Positions 24,374 through 33,183 of a DNA stretch of 64,000 nucleotides are shown piece after piece. Position numbers and translations under genes: made by a program. The notes below the pieces were generated by a model. The model had not been told where the DNA came from. It saw only the letters and a program-made list of their open reading frames with translations, and searched no databases. Every line of letters begins with the position of its first letter. Position 1 is the first letter of the stretch. The stretch spans positions 203,998-267,997 of the forward strand of contig NZ_LDNB01000002.1 of the NCBI RefSeq assembly GCF_001026695.1, read 5' to 3'. The DNA is from Neobacillus vireti. Its GTDB lineage: Bacteria > Bacillota > Bacilli > Bacillales > Cytobacillaceae.

Positions 24374-25348
24374 ATGTTAGTAATTAGTAAAGGAGAAGTA
24401 CAAGAGTTATTGACAATAAAATCCTGTATGAATGTATTGGAAACCGTTTTGGCAGATTTAACGAGGAACGAAGCGATACAAGAATTACGGTCTGTTTTCC
24501 CGATTGAACAGGGAAATGTTTTAGGGCAAATGCCGGGATATTGGAAGAGAGAAAAAGTAGTAGGCACAAAAGTAATAACGGTTTATGCGGAAAATAATAA
24601 AAAGGGGCTGCCTTCACATCAGGGAGCAGTATTAATTTTTGACTCATCTAACGGCAGGTTAAAAGCGATTGTAGATGGGGAAAAAATAACCGCAATCAGA
24701 ACGGCAGCGGTTAGCGCCATTGCCACCAATTATTTAGCAAGGGAGAATTCTGAGGTATTAAGTATTTTGGGAACAGGCGAGCAGGCTAGGAGTCATCTCG
24801 AAGCAATGTTGTTAGTTCGGCCTATCAAACTAGTAAAAGTTTGGGGTCCTACGAAAGAAAAAACGCTATTATTTCAAGAAGAAATGATTCAAAAATTCAA
24901 GGTCCCAATTCAAGTTTGTGATTCAGTAAAGGAGGCGGTTTATGATGCCGATATCATCTGTACGGTGACCGCCTCAAAAGTACCAATCCTAATGGGAGAT
25001 TGGGTGAAGGAAGGTTCGCATGTGAATGCAGTTGGGGCTTGTCAGCCAAAAGATAGAGAACTAGCCACAGATTTAGTGGAAAAATCAAAGTTCTATGTGG
25101 ATAGGCAAGAATCCGCAATTAGTGAATCAGGAGATTTTCTTATCCCTTTAAAAGAGGGAGTGATTGATCAAACCCATATGATTGGCGAAATTGGAGAGCT
25201 GTTAACCAAACAGATTGAAGGGAGAAAATCCGAGAACTGGATTACCATTTTTGAATCGCTCGGACTTGCAATTGAAGACTTAGCAGCAGCTAATTTCATT
25301 TACCAAGAGGCAGTAAGGTTAAATAAAGGAACTAAAATCTCGATATAA
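24374..25348 (+). CDS. Ornithine cyclodeaminase/mu-crystallin family protein
   Basis: ATG 24374, eight bases after TAGGAG, gives 324 residues. The Rossmann core has SILGTGEQARSHLEAM (about 126-141) for NAD(P) binding. DGEKITAIRTAAVSAIAT near 100 is the conserved OCD-family segment, and GSHVNAVGACQPKDREL near 215 contacts the substrate in relatives. Members are ornithine cyclodeaminases, alanine dehydrogenases, ketimine reductases or opine-type dehydrogenases; the sequence alone does not say which. It is the first gene of an operon with an M19-like protein, a CocE/NonD hydrolase and tryptophan dioxygenase, so an imine or alpha-keto acid derived from an amino acid is a likely substrate. Confidence 0.82.
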   Translation: MLVISKGEVQELLTIKSCMNVLETVLADLTRNEAIQELRSVFPIEQGNVLGQMPGYWKREKVVGTKVITVYAENNKKGLPSHQGAVLIFDSSNGRLKAIVDGEKITAIRTAAVSAIATNYLARENSEVLSILGTGEQARSHLEAMLLVRPIKLVKVWGPTKEKTLLFQEEMIQKFKVPIQVCDSVKEAVYDADIICTVTASKVPILMGDWVKEGSHVNAVGACQPKDRELATDLVEKSKFYVDRQESAISESGDFLIPLKEGVIDQTHMIGEIGELLTKQIEGRKSENWITIFESLGLAIEDLAAANFIYQEAVRLNKGTKISI

Positions 25349-25358
25349 GGGGGTATGA

Positions 25359-26525
25359 ATGATGATTGATTGTAAACAAGGATTGTTCAAATTTGACTTA
25401 ACAAATGAAGAAGAAGAACGTGCAAGGCTGCTTCATGAAAACGCGATTATTATCGATATGCTATTTCAAGGTCCGTTATCACCCAGTGCAATTCCACAAG
25501 AAATTTCAAACAAATTAAAGGATCGCTGCGAACCATTTAAAGACGACATGATGACATATAGTGGTATGTCTAGTAAGTTAATTTCAAGAATGTCTGTGAA
25601 CGATGAGATTCCCGAATTTAAAAATGAATGGTACCAGTCAGGAATTACCGCAGGGAATAGACAATTAAATTTATCAAGTCCTGAAAGTATCATTATGAGT
25701 ATGGCCGAAGTACAACAACAGTTTGATTCATTTGCTTGGTTAATAAAAGCGGTAAGCGCGAATGAGATTAGAGCAGCTAAACAATATGACCTCAAAGCAG
25801 GTATTATTACCGCCCAAGAAACACATGGGTTAGGAACAAACTTAGAATTACTAGAGGCACTCTATGACTTTGGCTTGAGGGTCCTCCAATTAACATATAA
25901 TACACAAAATTACATAGGGGCGGGTTGTGCAGAAAAATCAAATGCCGGGATTACCAACTTTGGTATTACTTTTATCGAACGGCTTAACGAGCTCGGGATT
26001 ATCGTTGACACGGGTCATTGTGGAAAACAAACGACTCTTGACGCTTGCCGGTATTCCAAGAAACCTGTGATTGCTTCTCATACTGGGGTTGAAAATATTT
26101 TTACTCATATGCGCTGTAAAAGCGATGAGGAGATAATGGCGATTGCAAATACGGGTGGGGTGATTGGCGTCTTTGCAATGCCGTGGTTTGTTCACGACGA
26201 TCCTAATCAAACGACAATCAACCATGTATTAGATCATATAGATTACATCGTTAACTTGGTTGGCGTTGATCACGTTGGGATTGGCACGGATTGGCCGATG
26301 AGTGATGTAACATGGTCATTGATCTACTTTAAAGAAAACATTGCTCCGAAATTAGGGTTTGCAAAGGGAAATGGACCGTCAACAGAAAGCATTATCGGAT
26401 TTGAAAAATACAGCTACTTTATCAATTTTACTAGAGGGCTGCTTGCTAGAGGCTATTCAGATGCAGAAATCCAAAAAATTATCGGCGGGAATTGGTTAAG
26501 AGTATTTGAAGAAGTCTGTGGATGA
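25359..26525 (+). CDS. Peptidase M19 (membrane dipeptidase)-like amidohydrolase
   Basis: This 388-residue protein starts 11 bp after the OCD stop. The TIM-barrel ligands of renal-dipeptidase-type enzymes are partly visible: the bridging Glu in GIITAQETHGLG, His in GIIVDTGHCG and in PVIASHTGVENIF, and the Asp in VGIGTDWPMSD. The N-terminal HxD pair of the usual DGHND motif is replaced by IIIDMLFQG, so the metal site differs from classical M19 dipeptidases. No signal peptide is present. It may hydrolyse an amide or dipeptide within this pathway; substrate is unknown. Confidence 0.78.
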   Translation: MMIDCKQGLFKFDLTNEEEERARLLHENAIIIDMLFQGPLSPSAIPQEISNKLKDRCEPFKDDMMTYSGMSSKLISRMSVNDEIPEFKNEWYQSGITAGNRQLNLSSPESIIMSMAEVQQQFDSFAWLIKAVSANEIRAAKQYDLKAGIITAQETHGLGTNLELLEALYDFGLRVLQLTYNTQNYIGAGCAEKSNAGITNFGITFIERLNELGIIVDTGHCGKQTTLDACRYSKKPVIASHTGVENIFTHMRCKSDEEIMAIANTGGVIGVFAMPWFVHDDPNQTTINHVLDHIDYIVNLVGVDHVGIGTDWPMSDVTWSLIYFKENIAPKLGFAKGNGPSTESIIGFEKYSYFINFTRGLLARGYSDAEIQKIIGGNWLRVFEEVCG

Positions 26526-26553
26526 ATCAAGGAAAACAGGAGGAATTGGAAGC

Positions 26554-28683
26554 ATGAGCAGTTATTTAAATACAACGATTTTTAATTATTATTGCGCAGG
26601 TGTATTTGAGGGGAAAATTCACTTCACTGAAAAAAACATCATGCATGCGAAAGTGGATCGGCGTCAAAGGACACAAATGCAGGAAGATGTAATTGCTGCA
26701 AACCTTAAAGCAAATATTCCTTTTCAAAAAATCTATGAAAATATCAATCATTATATAAAGGCGCAATGGACAGAAGATGAAGTTGTCCTAGAAAATGGCG
26801 ATTTATATAAAAGTCATCTTACCTATCAAGCAGCTATCGAAGGGCAACAGCTAACATCACAGGTTTGGGCATTTAGAAATGGTACAGCGTTAGATATCGT
26901 CACGGTGGAAGGAGAAATCATTGCCTTTGTCTGTCCAAATCGAAATGGGATGGAAATCATCGTAAAGGAAGGATTTGAAAAACTGACACCTCTAGTTGTT
27001 TACGATGACCCGTTGTTATCAAAAGCTGATTATGGAATTAATGATTGTGGAACCTATTTAATCCCAATGAGAGATGGGATTAAATTAGCGACAGATGTCT
27101 ATCTGCCGGAGGGGATTGAAAAGGGTCAAAAGATACCAACCATTTTAATAAGATCGTGTTATGACCGGAATGGGAAAAAGGAATTTTTAATGAGATGGGT
27201 TAATAAAGGTTATGCCGTAGTGAACCAGGATGTAAGGGGCCGTGCTGATTCGGAAGGAGAATTGGTGCCATTTTATCACGAACGAGATGACGGGAGTGAC
27301 ACAATCGATTGGATCATCAAACAAGAATGGTCAGATGGGAATGTTGGGATGTGGGGGGCTTCTTATTTAGGATATGTTGTTGTGTCGGCGGCAACAAGCG
27401 GTCATCCCAATTTAAAGGCAGTGGTTGATGAAGTAAATGTTGGTTCACCCTTCATTGATACAGTAAGACGTGGTGGAACCGTTTGCTCCTGGCCATTGTT
27501 AAGTTGGACATTGGCACAATCGGTTGGTACGAGAACGGATTTTGAAATATTTGCGGGGCAAACAGTGAGCGTTGAAGAAGCTGTCGATGCTAGGCCAATA
27601 AAGGAAATTCCGCAAAAAATCATTGGGAAGAATTCTGGCCCGTGGGATATTTGGAGTGAACACCCCGAGTATGACGAGTTTTGGGAGAATTGTACGTTTT
27701 CCAAACGAGGGGACCAAGTAAAAGTTCCTATGTTTGTTATTTCCGGTTGGTATGATGGCGATAGCCCGGGCGTGTCTGAAACATGGAGAATGTTAACCGA
27801 ACACGATGTAGCAAATCGAAAAATCTGGCTCGGACCTTGGGAGCATAATCCAAATAGGGCGAGAGATTATCAAGGTGCCAGTTTTAGCAATGATGCCGTT
27901 GTTTATGATTATGATGTTATGGTGCTTAGATGGTTTGACCGCTTTTTAAAAGGAATTGAAAATGGGATTGATCATGAACCAAGAGCAACCTACTATGTTG
28001 TTGGCGATAATGAATGGAAGACGTCCAATAATTGGACACCAGAAGAGGCGACTGTAACAAAAATTTATTTAGCTAGTAATGGGCATGCGAATTCCAGTTA
28101 TGGCGATGGTGTGTTACGTACGTCCCCGCCAGCAGATTCACCAGCAGATTCATTTATTTATAATCCCAATAACCCGTTTGAATTTAGCGGAGAAAGAGAG
28201 CCGGAAATTCTCAATAAATTTGAACTTAGAAATGATATTCTTGTTTATACAAGCGAGGCTTTAGGGGGAGACGTGGCGGTTGCCGGGGAACTATCTGCTG
28301 AAATTTATGCTTCAAGTACGGGGATGGATACGGATTGGGTTGTGACCTTGAGTGAGGTTGATGAAGCCGGAAATTCGATTCGCCTTTCCGATTATATTGT
28401 CAGGGCAAAATACCGTAATGGCTACGATGCTCCTGAACTGCTAACTCCAGGGAAAATTGAGAAATACACCATTTTTCTGCAAAACATTGCTCATACTTTT
28501 AAAAAGGGTCGTAAAATTCGGTTTTCAATTACCTCTTCTAGTAAGTTTGTTGCTTTTCCGAATACCAATACAGGAAAGAATCCATACGAAGATTCTGAAA
28601 CAATGATTGTACAGCAATCTATTTTCCATAATGAACAATACCAAAGTTATATTAACTTACCTGTATTATATGGGGTGTTATAA
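26554..28683 (+). CDS. CocE/NonD-family hydrolase (X-Pro dipeptidyl-peptidase S15-like)
   Basis: ATG 26554 after AGGAGG is preferred to the ATG at 26506, which overlaps the previous gene; this gives 709 residues. About 155 N-terminal residues are not recognised. Then follow YLIPMRDGIKLATDVYLP, VVNQDVRGRADSEGE (oxyanion region), nucleophile elbow GMWGASYLG with Ser near 270, the acid in SGWYDGDSPG and His in LGPWEHNPN. The C-terminal 200 residues form the jelly-roll domain of cocaine esterase and glutaryl-7-ACA acylase. It should be a serine esterase or acylase acting on the product or precursor handled by the neighbouring OCD and TDO enzymes. Confidence 0.82.
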   Translation: MSSYLNTTIFNYYCAGVFEGKIHFTEKNIMHAKVDRRQRTQMQEDVIAANLKANIPFQKIYENINHYIKAQWTEDEVVLENGDLYKSHLTYQAAIEGQQLTSQVWAFRNGTALDIVTVEGEIIAFVCPNRNGMEIIVKEGFEKLTPLVVYDDPLLSKADYGINDCGTYLIPMRDGIKLATDVYLPEGIEKGQKIPTILIRSCYDRNGKKEFLMRWVNKGYAVVNQDVRGRADSEGELVPFYHERDDGSDTIDWIIKQEWSDGNVGMWGASYLGYVVVSAATSGHPNLKAVVDEVNVGSPFIDTVRRGGTVCSWPLLSWTLAQSVGTRTDFEIFAGQTVSVEEAVDARPIKEIPQKIIGKNSGPWDIWSEHPEYDEFWENCTFSKRGDQVKVPMFVISGWYDGDSPGVSETWRMLTEHDVANRKIWLGPWEHNPNRARDYQGASFSNDAVVYDYDVMVLRWFDRFLKGIENGIDHEPRATYYVVGDNEWKTSNNWTPEEATVTKIYLASNGHANSSYGDGVLRTSPPADSPADSFIYNPNNPFEFSGEREPEILNKFELRNDILVYTSEALGGDVAVAGELSAEIYASSTGMDTDWVVTLSEVDEAGNSIRLSDYIVRAKYRNGYDAPELLTPGKIEKYTIFLQNIAHTFKKGRKIRFSITSSSKFVAFPNTNTGKNPYEDSETMIVQQSIFHNEQYQSYINLPVLYGVL

Positions 28684-28712
28684 ACGCAATATCATTTAAG
28701 GGGTGAATAGAC

Positions 28713-29567
28713 TTGAATGAAAAGAAGGGTAATGAGAAATCCGCAGTTGATGCTGAAAAAAATATTCATACTGATTTTTTAAACACGATGACCTACGGGG
28801 AATATTTATCTTTAGACAAAATTTTGTCTAGTCAGGTTAGATTATCAGATCATCATGATGAACTGCTTTTTATTATCATCCACCAGGTAAGCGAGCTTTG
28901 GATGAAGCTCATTCTCCATGAGGTAAATTCAGCTATCGAATGCATACAACGGGATGAATTATCAACTGCTTTTAAGCGATTAGCGCGGGTATCCAAAATT
29001 CAAGCCCAAATCATATCTGCCTGGGATGTCCTTTCCACGTTAACCCCATCAGAATATATGGAATTTAGGGATTCATTGGGTCAGGCGTCTGGTTTCCAAT
29101 CCTATCAATATCGAATGATTGAATTTGCCCTTGGCTATAAAACAAGCCATATTTTAAAGATCTATAAAAAGGACCCTAGTCTTTACAGTCAGTTAGAAAA
29201 AGCCTTTCATGCGCCAAGTATTTATGATGTATCCATTAAAGCGCTCGCTAAAGCAGGATTCGATATTAATCCAGAGGTCCTTAATCGAGACTATTCGATT
29301 CCCTACAAAAACGATGCGTCTGTTAAAAAGGCGTGGCTGGAAGTATACAAAAATGTTGATCAGTATTGGGATTTGTATCAATTGGCTGAAAAGCTTGTAG
29401 ACATAGAAGACTGGTTACAGCAATGGCGTTTTCGCCATATGAAGACGGTTGAGCGCATCATCGGATTCAAGCCGGGAACTGGTGGATCATCCGGCGTAAA
29501 TTATTTGAAAAAGGTACTTGATCATCGGTTCTTCTCTGAATTATGGGATATCCGGACTGAATTATGA
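28713..29567 (+). CDS. kynA: Tryptophan 2,3-dioxygenase
   Basis: A TTG at 28713 after AAGGGGTG starts this 284-residue heme enzyme. [20 protein letters not shown] near residue 45 is the TDO signature with substrate-site His and Phe residues. [14 protein letters not shown] near 127 supplies the carboxylate-binding Arg, [14 protein letters not shown] near 238 the proximal heme His, and [13 protein letters not shown] near 255 the substrate loop. It converts L-tryptophan to N-formylkynurenine. The usual partners kynB and kynU are not beside it. It is the last gene of the OCD, M19, CocE operon, 29 bp after the hydrolase. Confidence 0.95.
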   Translation: MNEKKGNEKSAVDAEKNIHTDFLNTMTYGEYLSLDKILSSQVRLSDHHDELLFIIIHQVSELWMKLILHEVNSAIECIQRDELSTAFKRLARVSKIQAQIISAWDVLSTLTPSEYMEFRDSLGQASGFQSYQYRMIEFALGYKTSHILKIYKKDPSLYSQLEKAFHAPSIYDVSIKALAKAGFDINPEVLNRDYSIPYKNDASVKKAWLEVYKNVDQYWDLYQLAEKLVDIEDWLQQWRFRHMKTVERIIGFKPGTGGSSGVNYLKKVLDHRFFSELWDIRTEL

Positions 29568-29773
29568 GTACTCCTGCCACTTAAAGAAGTCCATCATGAG
29601 TGATGTTTTTTTCGGTGTTAAAATAACAACCGGAATACAACGGCTTTTGGAAGCGCGAAGAATCTTAAAATCATAAAACAATAAGTTAAAACCGCTTGGG
29701 TGCCCAGGCGGTTTTTTATTTTTTTCCATTTGACAAGCAATACAGAAAATATGACAATTTTTTAAAATTTTTA
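29568..29773. other. Intergenic region after kynA
   Basis: The gap holds a small hairpin (CATCATGAGTGATG followed by T7, 29591-29611) and a stronger terminator, CCGCTTGGG/CCCAGGCGG followed by a T-run (29688-29722). Either could end the kynA transcript. Nothing coding was seen. Confidence 0.75.
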
Positions 29774-29825
29774 TTTACATAAAAGGGAACCATTGTTATG
29801 ATGAAAATGCATTCAATAAATGAAT
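29774..29825 (+). promoter_or_regulatory. Promoter and candidate operator of the ABC importer operon
   Basis: TTTACA (29774-29779), 17 bp, TATGAT (29797-29802). Just downstream, ATTCA-ATAAA-TGAAT (29811-29825) is a perfect inverted repeat near the expected +1, a position suited to a repressor. No regulator gene is adjacent to identify it. Confidence 0.6.
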
Positions 29826-29870
29826 ATATAATCTATTTTAATGTTCATAAATTGAAAGGAGTGGTCGACA

Positions 29871-30800
29871 ATGGGTGTCCCTGCTGCAAAGCTAAAGTCA
29901 AATAAGCAGTTATTAGCGATAAAAAGACCGAGAAGAAAATTATCCCTCACACCTTTATTGTTTATTCTGCCTGCTATCATTCCGCTCATCATATTTTGGA
30001 TTTATCCTATGGGTAAATCACTGTACATTAGCTTTACTGATTGGGACTACATCAGCCCGGAATATGATTTTGTTGGATTCAGTAATTATACTGACTTGCT
30101 AACCGACCCGGGGTTTTATTCAGTACTAGTAAATACAGTGGTTTTTTCGATGGGAGTGGTCATTCCTTGTGTTGCGGGAGGCCTAATGCTTGCTTTATTA
30201 GTCAGCGGAAATGGTAAAGGAATGGGGATATACCGGACATTAATCTTTTCACCTTGGGTTACTCCGACTGTTGCGGTTTCGATTGTTTGGTCGTGGATTT
30301 ATGAGCCGAATGTAGGCTTAGCGAATTGGGTCCTGAACCTTCTTCAACTTCCCGCACTTGGATGGACATCAAGCTCGACTTGGGCAATGCCGGCGGTCAT
30401 TATCGTGAGTATCTGGAAAGGTGTCGGCTGGGCGATGATTTTTTATTTGAATGCCTTGAAAAAAGTTCCTGTCAGCCTTTATGAAGCCGCTTCGTTGGAT
30501 GGGGCAAGCAAATGGCGCCAATTTTTACATATTACAATCCCATTTATTTCACCAACGACGCTGTTTTTGATTGTGATTACGTCCATTGATGCGCTCCAGG
30601 CCTATGACCAGATTCAGGTTTTAACACAGGGAGGTCCAGCAGGAAGTACAAGAACAATGCTTTATTTCTACTATCAAACGGCATTTGAAGAATTTAATAT
30701 GGGGAAAGCCACTGCGACTGCCATCTTGTTAGTAGTGATTACAGCAGCATTTTCATTTTTCCAGTTTATTTTTTCAAAACGATGGGTTCACTACCAATAG
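29871..30800 (+). CDS. Carbohydrate ABC transporter permease (MalF/UgpA type)
   Basis: This 309-residue permease has six TM segments. The N-terminal cytoplasmic tail is basic. The EAA loop EAASLDGASKWRQFLHITIP near residue 205 contacts the ATPase. LTQGGPAGSTRTMLYFYYQ near 245 is typical of CUT1 sugar permeases of the UgpA/LacF kind. AAAGGAG precedes ATG 29871. It is first in an operon with the partner permease and a solute-binding lipoprotein. Confidence 0.9.
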   Translation: MGVPAAKLKSNKQLLAIKRPRRKLSLTPLLFILPAIIPLIIFWIYPMGKSLYISFTDWDYISPEYDFVGFSNYTDLLTDPGFYSVLVNTVVFSMGVVIPCVAGGLMLALLVSGNGKGMGIYRTLIFSPWVTPTVAVSIVWSWIYEPNVGLANWVLNLLQLPALGWTSSSTWAMPAVIIVSIWKGVGWAMIFYLNALKKVPVSLYEAASLDGASKWRQFLHITIPFISPTTLFLIVITSIDALQAYDQIQVLTQGGPAGSTRTMLYFYYQTAFEEFNMGKATATAILLVVITAAFSFFQFIFSKRWVHYQ

Positions 30801-30818
30801 CAAAAAGGGGGCTAGGTA

Positions 30819-31649
30819 TTGAAAAAGGCACCTGTTTTATGGGTAAAGCACATAGTGTTAATTTTCTTCAGCTTGTCGATGGTCTTTCCTTTTTTGTGGA
30901 TGGTGATCAGTGCCCTGAAAACGAAGGATGAAATTTGGCAATTTCCTCCGACGTTATGGCCGAATAAGCCGATGTGGCACCATTTTGCCGATGCGTGGGC
31001 AATGGCACCATTTAATCAGTATATTTTTAATAGCATTTTTACGGCAAGTGCAATTGTGTTGATTCAAGTGGTAAATTCGGCCCTAATTGCTTACGCCGTC
31101 ACGCAATTAAGGTTTAAAGGAAGAAACCTGCTATTTTCGATTATTTTGATTACCTATATGCTGCCAGTTGCGGCCACATACGTACCAAGTTATGTCATTT
31201 TAGCTGACTTTAATTTACTAGATACGTATTCAGGCTTGATTTTATCCAATGCCGCCAGCGTATTCGGGATCTTCCTGTTTAGGCAGGCGTTCCTTCAAGT
31301 TCCGAAAGAGTTAATTGAGGCAGCACGGGTTGACGGTGCAAGGCACTGGACGATCATTTGGAAAATTATTTTTCCAACTACAAAAGCAACATTTATTACT
31401 TTTTCGTTAATTAGTTTTGTGCAAAACTATAATAATTACCTTTGGCCAACATTGATTACCAGGAGTGAAAGTAAGTATTTGATTACTACTGGGCTGAGAC
31501 AGTTTTTCATTCAAGAGGGTGCATATGGAATGCAATGGCCGCTCATTATGGCTGCAAGCGCTTTTACAGTGCTGCCGCTGTTAATTTTGTTTGTGTTTGT
31601 TCAAAAATGGATTATCTCTGGCATAAGTGACCAGGGGTTAAAAGGATAA
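30819..31649 (+). CDS. Carbohydrate ABC transporter permease (MalG/UgpE type)
   Basis: A TTG at 30819 after AAGGGGG starts this 276-residue partner permease with six TM segments. Its EAA loop is EAARVDGARHWTIIWKIIFP near residue 167. NYLWPTLITRSESKY near 207 fits UgpE-like CUT1 permeases. It forms the heterodimeric channel with the upstream permease, 18 bp away. No ATP-binding gene is in the operon, so a shared ATPase of the MsmX type must drive it. Confidence 0.9.
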   Translation: MKKAPVLWVKHIVLIFFSLSMVFPFLWMVISALKTKDEIWQFPPTLWPNKPMWHHFADAWAMAPFNQYIFNSIFTASAIVLIQVVNSALIAYAVTQLRFKGRNLLFSIILITYMLPVAATYVPSYVILADFNLLDTYSGLILSNAASVFGIFLFRQAFLQVPKELIEAARVDGARHWTIIWKIIFPTTKATFITFSLISFVQNYNNYLWPTLITRSESKYLITTGLRQFFIQEGAYGMQWPLIMAASAFTVLPLLILFVFVQKWIISGISDQGLKG

Positions 31650-31663
31650 AGGGGGAAAATGAT

Positions 31664-32962
31664 ATGTTAACAAAAAAGCTTATCTCATTTACTGCGATTA
31701 TTATACTACTAGTGTCCATGATTTCCGGTTGCTCCTCAGCGAAATCGTCTGCGGATGGACCCGTTGAAATTGAGTTTTGGTATGGCCTCGGCGGAAAGCT
31801 TGGCGAAAGTGTTGAAAATAGAATTAAAGAATTTAACAAAAGCCAGAATGAAGTGAAAGTAATCGGTGTAGCGCAAGGGTCATATGATGAAACACTGCAG
31901 AAGCTGCAGGCGGCAATTGCAGCGAAAAAAGTCCCGGCAGCTTTCCTGATTAAAAACGACCCGATGAATGCCTTTGCGAAAAAAGGAACGTTAGCGTCAA
32001 TGACAAAATACATCAAAGACGATGCCGACTTCAAACCAGAAGATTTTATTGATGCATTTTATCAGCAGGGTACGATTAACGGTGAACAGTACGCATTGCC
32101 ACTTTACGGAACCACACAAGTTCTTTATTACCGAAAGGATATGTTTGAACAAGCAGGCATTTCCCAGGATAAGCTGAATACGTGGGAATCGCTTGCGGAA
32201 GCAGCAAAACAGTTAACAAAGAACAATGGAGGCAAAACAGAAGTTTATGGATGGGAGCCAATGTGGGGACCAGACAATCTGATTGATGCCGCGCTTAGTA
32301 ATGGAGCGAAATATTTAAGCAAAGATGGCAAGAAAGTGTTAATTGATTCTCCAGAATGGATTGATTCCTGGGAATTCTTTAGAAAAGGAATTCATGATGA
32401 TAAAACAATGGCGATTCACCACGATGGCCAGGGCTGGGAATATTGGTACAAAACGATTGATGACGTCATCCAAGGCCGCGCAGCCGGTTACACTGGCTCA
32501 AGTGGCGACCAAGGAGATTTAGACTTCTCCATCCTCGCTGCAACACCGCAGCCTGGCTGGGAAGGGAAACAGGCAGCCCCGCACGCGGCGGCCCATTTGG
32601 GAGCCATTCCGGCCCTTGCTTCAGAAAAAGAAAAGAAAGCAGCATTTAAATGGTTGAAGTTTTTTACAAATGCCGAAAACATGGCTGACTGGTCGATTAA
32701 TTCTGGTTATATTCCAGTGAGAAAGTCAGCAGAGGAAGTTTCAGCCTACAAAGAGTTTGCTGAAAAGAATCCGCAAATTAAAGTACCGCTCCAACAGGCA
32801 CAGATTGCAACTCCGCCTTTTGTTGACCCTACAGGCGGAAAAATATATGATGCCCTCGTAAAGGCAGCAGACAAAGTAGAAATTGAAGGGATTTCCGCTG
32901 AGAAGGCATTGAAGGAAGCGCAAAAAGAAGCTCAGCGCGCCTTAGATAAGATCAAAAAATAA
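31664..32962 (+). CDS. Extracellular solute-binding lipoprotein (UgpB/MalE family)
   Basis: The 432-residue protein has a lipoprotein signal peptide with lipobox SMISGC (Cys near residue 23). A family 1 solute-binding fold follows: EIEFWYGLGGKLGESVENRI near 36, NDPMNAFAKKGTLASM, GEQYALPLYGTTQVLYYRKDMF near 143 and YTGSSGDQGDL near 275. The FWYG and GTTQVLYYRKD elements resemble glycerol-3-phosphate or oligosaccharide binding proteins. It delivers the substrate to the two permeases upstream and ends the operon. The actual sugar is unknown. Confidence 0.88.
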   Translation: MLTKKLISFTAIIILLVSMISGCSSAKSSADGPVEIEFWYGLGGKLGESVENRIKEFNKSQNEVKVIGVAQGSYDETLQKLQAAIAAKKVPAAFLIKNDPMNAFAKKGTLASMTKYIKDDADFKPEDFIDAFYQQGTINGEQYALPLYGTTQVLYYRKDMFEQAGISQDKLNTWESLAEAAKQLTKNNGGKTEVYGWEPMWGPDNLIDAALSNGAKYLSKDGKKVLIDSPEWIDSWEFFRKGIHDDKTMAIHHDGQGWEYWYKTIDDVIQGRAAGYTGSSGDQGDLDFSILAATPQPGWEGKQAAPHAAAHLGAIPALASEKEKKAAFKWLKFFTNAENMADWSINSGYIPVRKSAEEVSAYKEFAEKNPQIKVPLQQAQIATPPFVDPTGGKIYDALVKAADKVEIEGISAEKALKEAQKEAQRALDKIKK

Positions 32963-32967
32963 GCAGT

Positions 32968-33002
32968 TGAAGACGGTCCTTATAGGCACCGTCTTTTTCT
33001 TT
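32968..33002 (+). terminator. Terminator of the ABC importer operon
   Basis: AAGACGGT and ACCGTCTT stem followed by TTTCTTTG. Confidence 0.8.
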
Positions 33003-33068
33003 GTTGCTTGTTTAAAAAGTTTCAAAAAGGTAAAAGATATTAAAAAAATGTTATTTTATGTTTGAAAA

Positions 33069-33093
33069 TGTGAATGTTCAACAATTATTCACA
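33069..33093. promoter_or_regulatory. Candidate YcnK operator upstream of ycnK
   Basis: TGTGAAT (33069-33075), 11 bp, ATTCACA (33087-33093) is a perfect 7-bp inverted repeat about 90 bp upstream of ycnK. It suits a dimeric DeoR-type repressor regulating its own operon, but a binding site for another regulator is possible. Confidence 0.5.
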
Positions 33094-33183
33094 AATTACT
33101 CCTATTAATATATTGTGTATGTTACTAATGTTGATTAAACTAAAGAACAAGGAGGGAGAAATGTAGAAAGAAAGGGGATAAAC

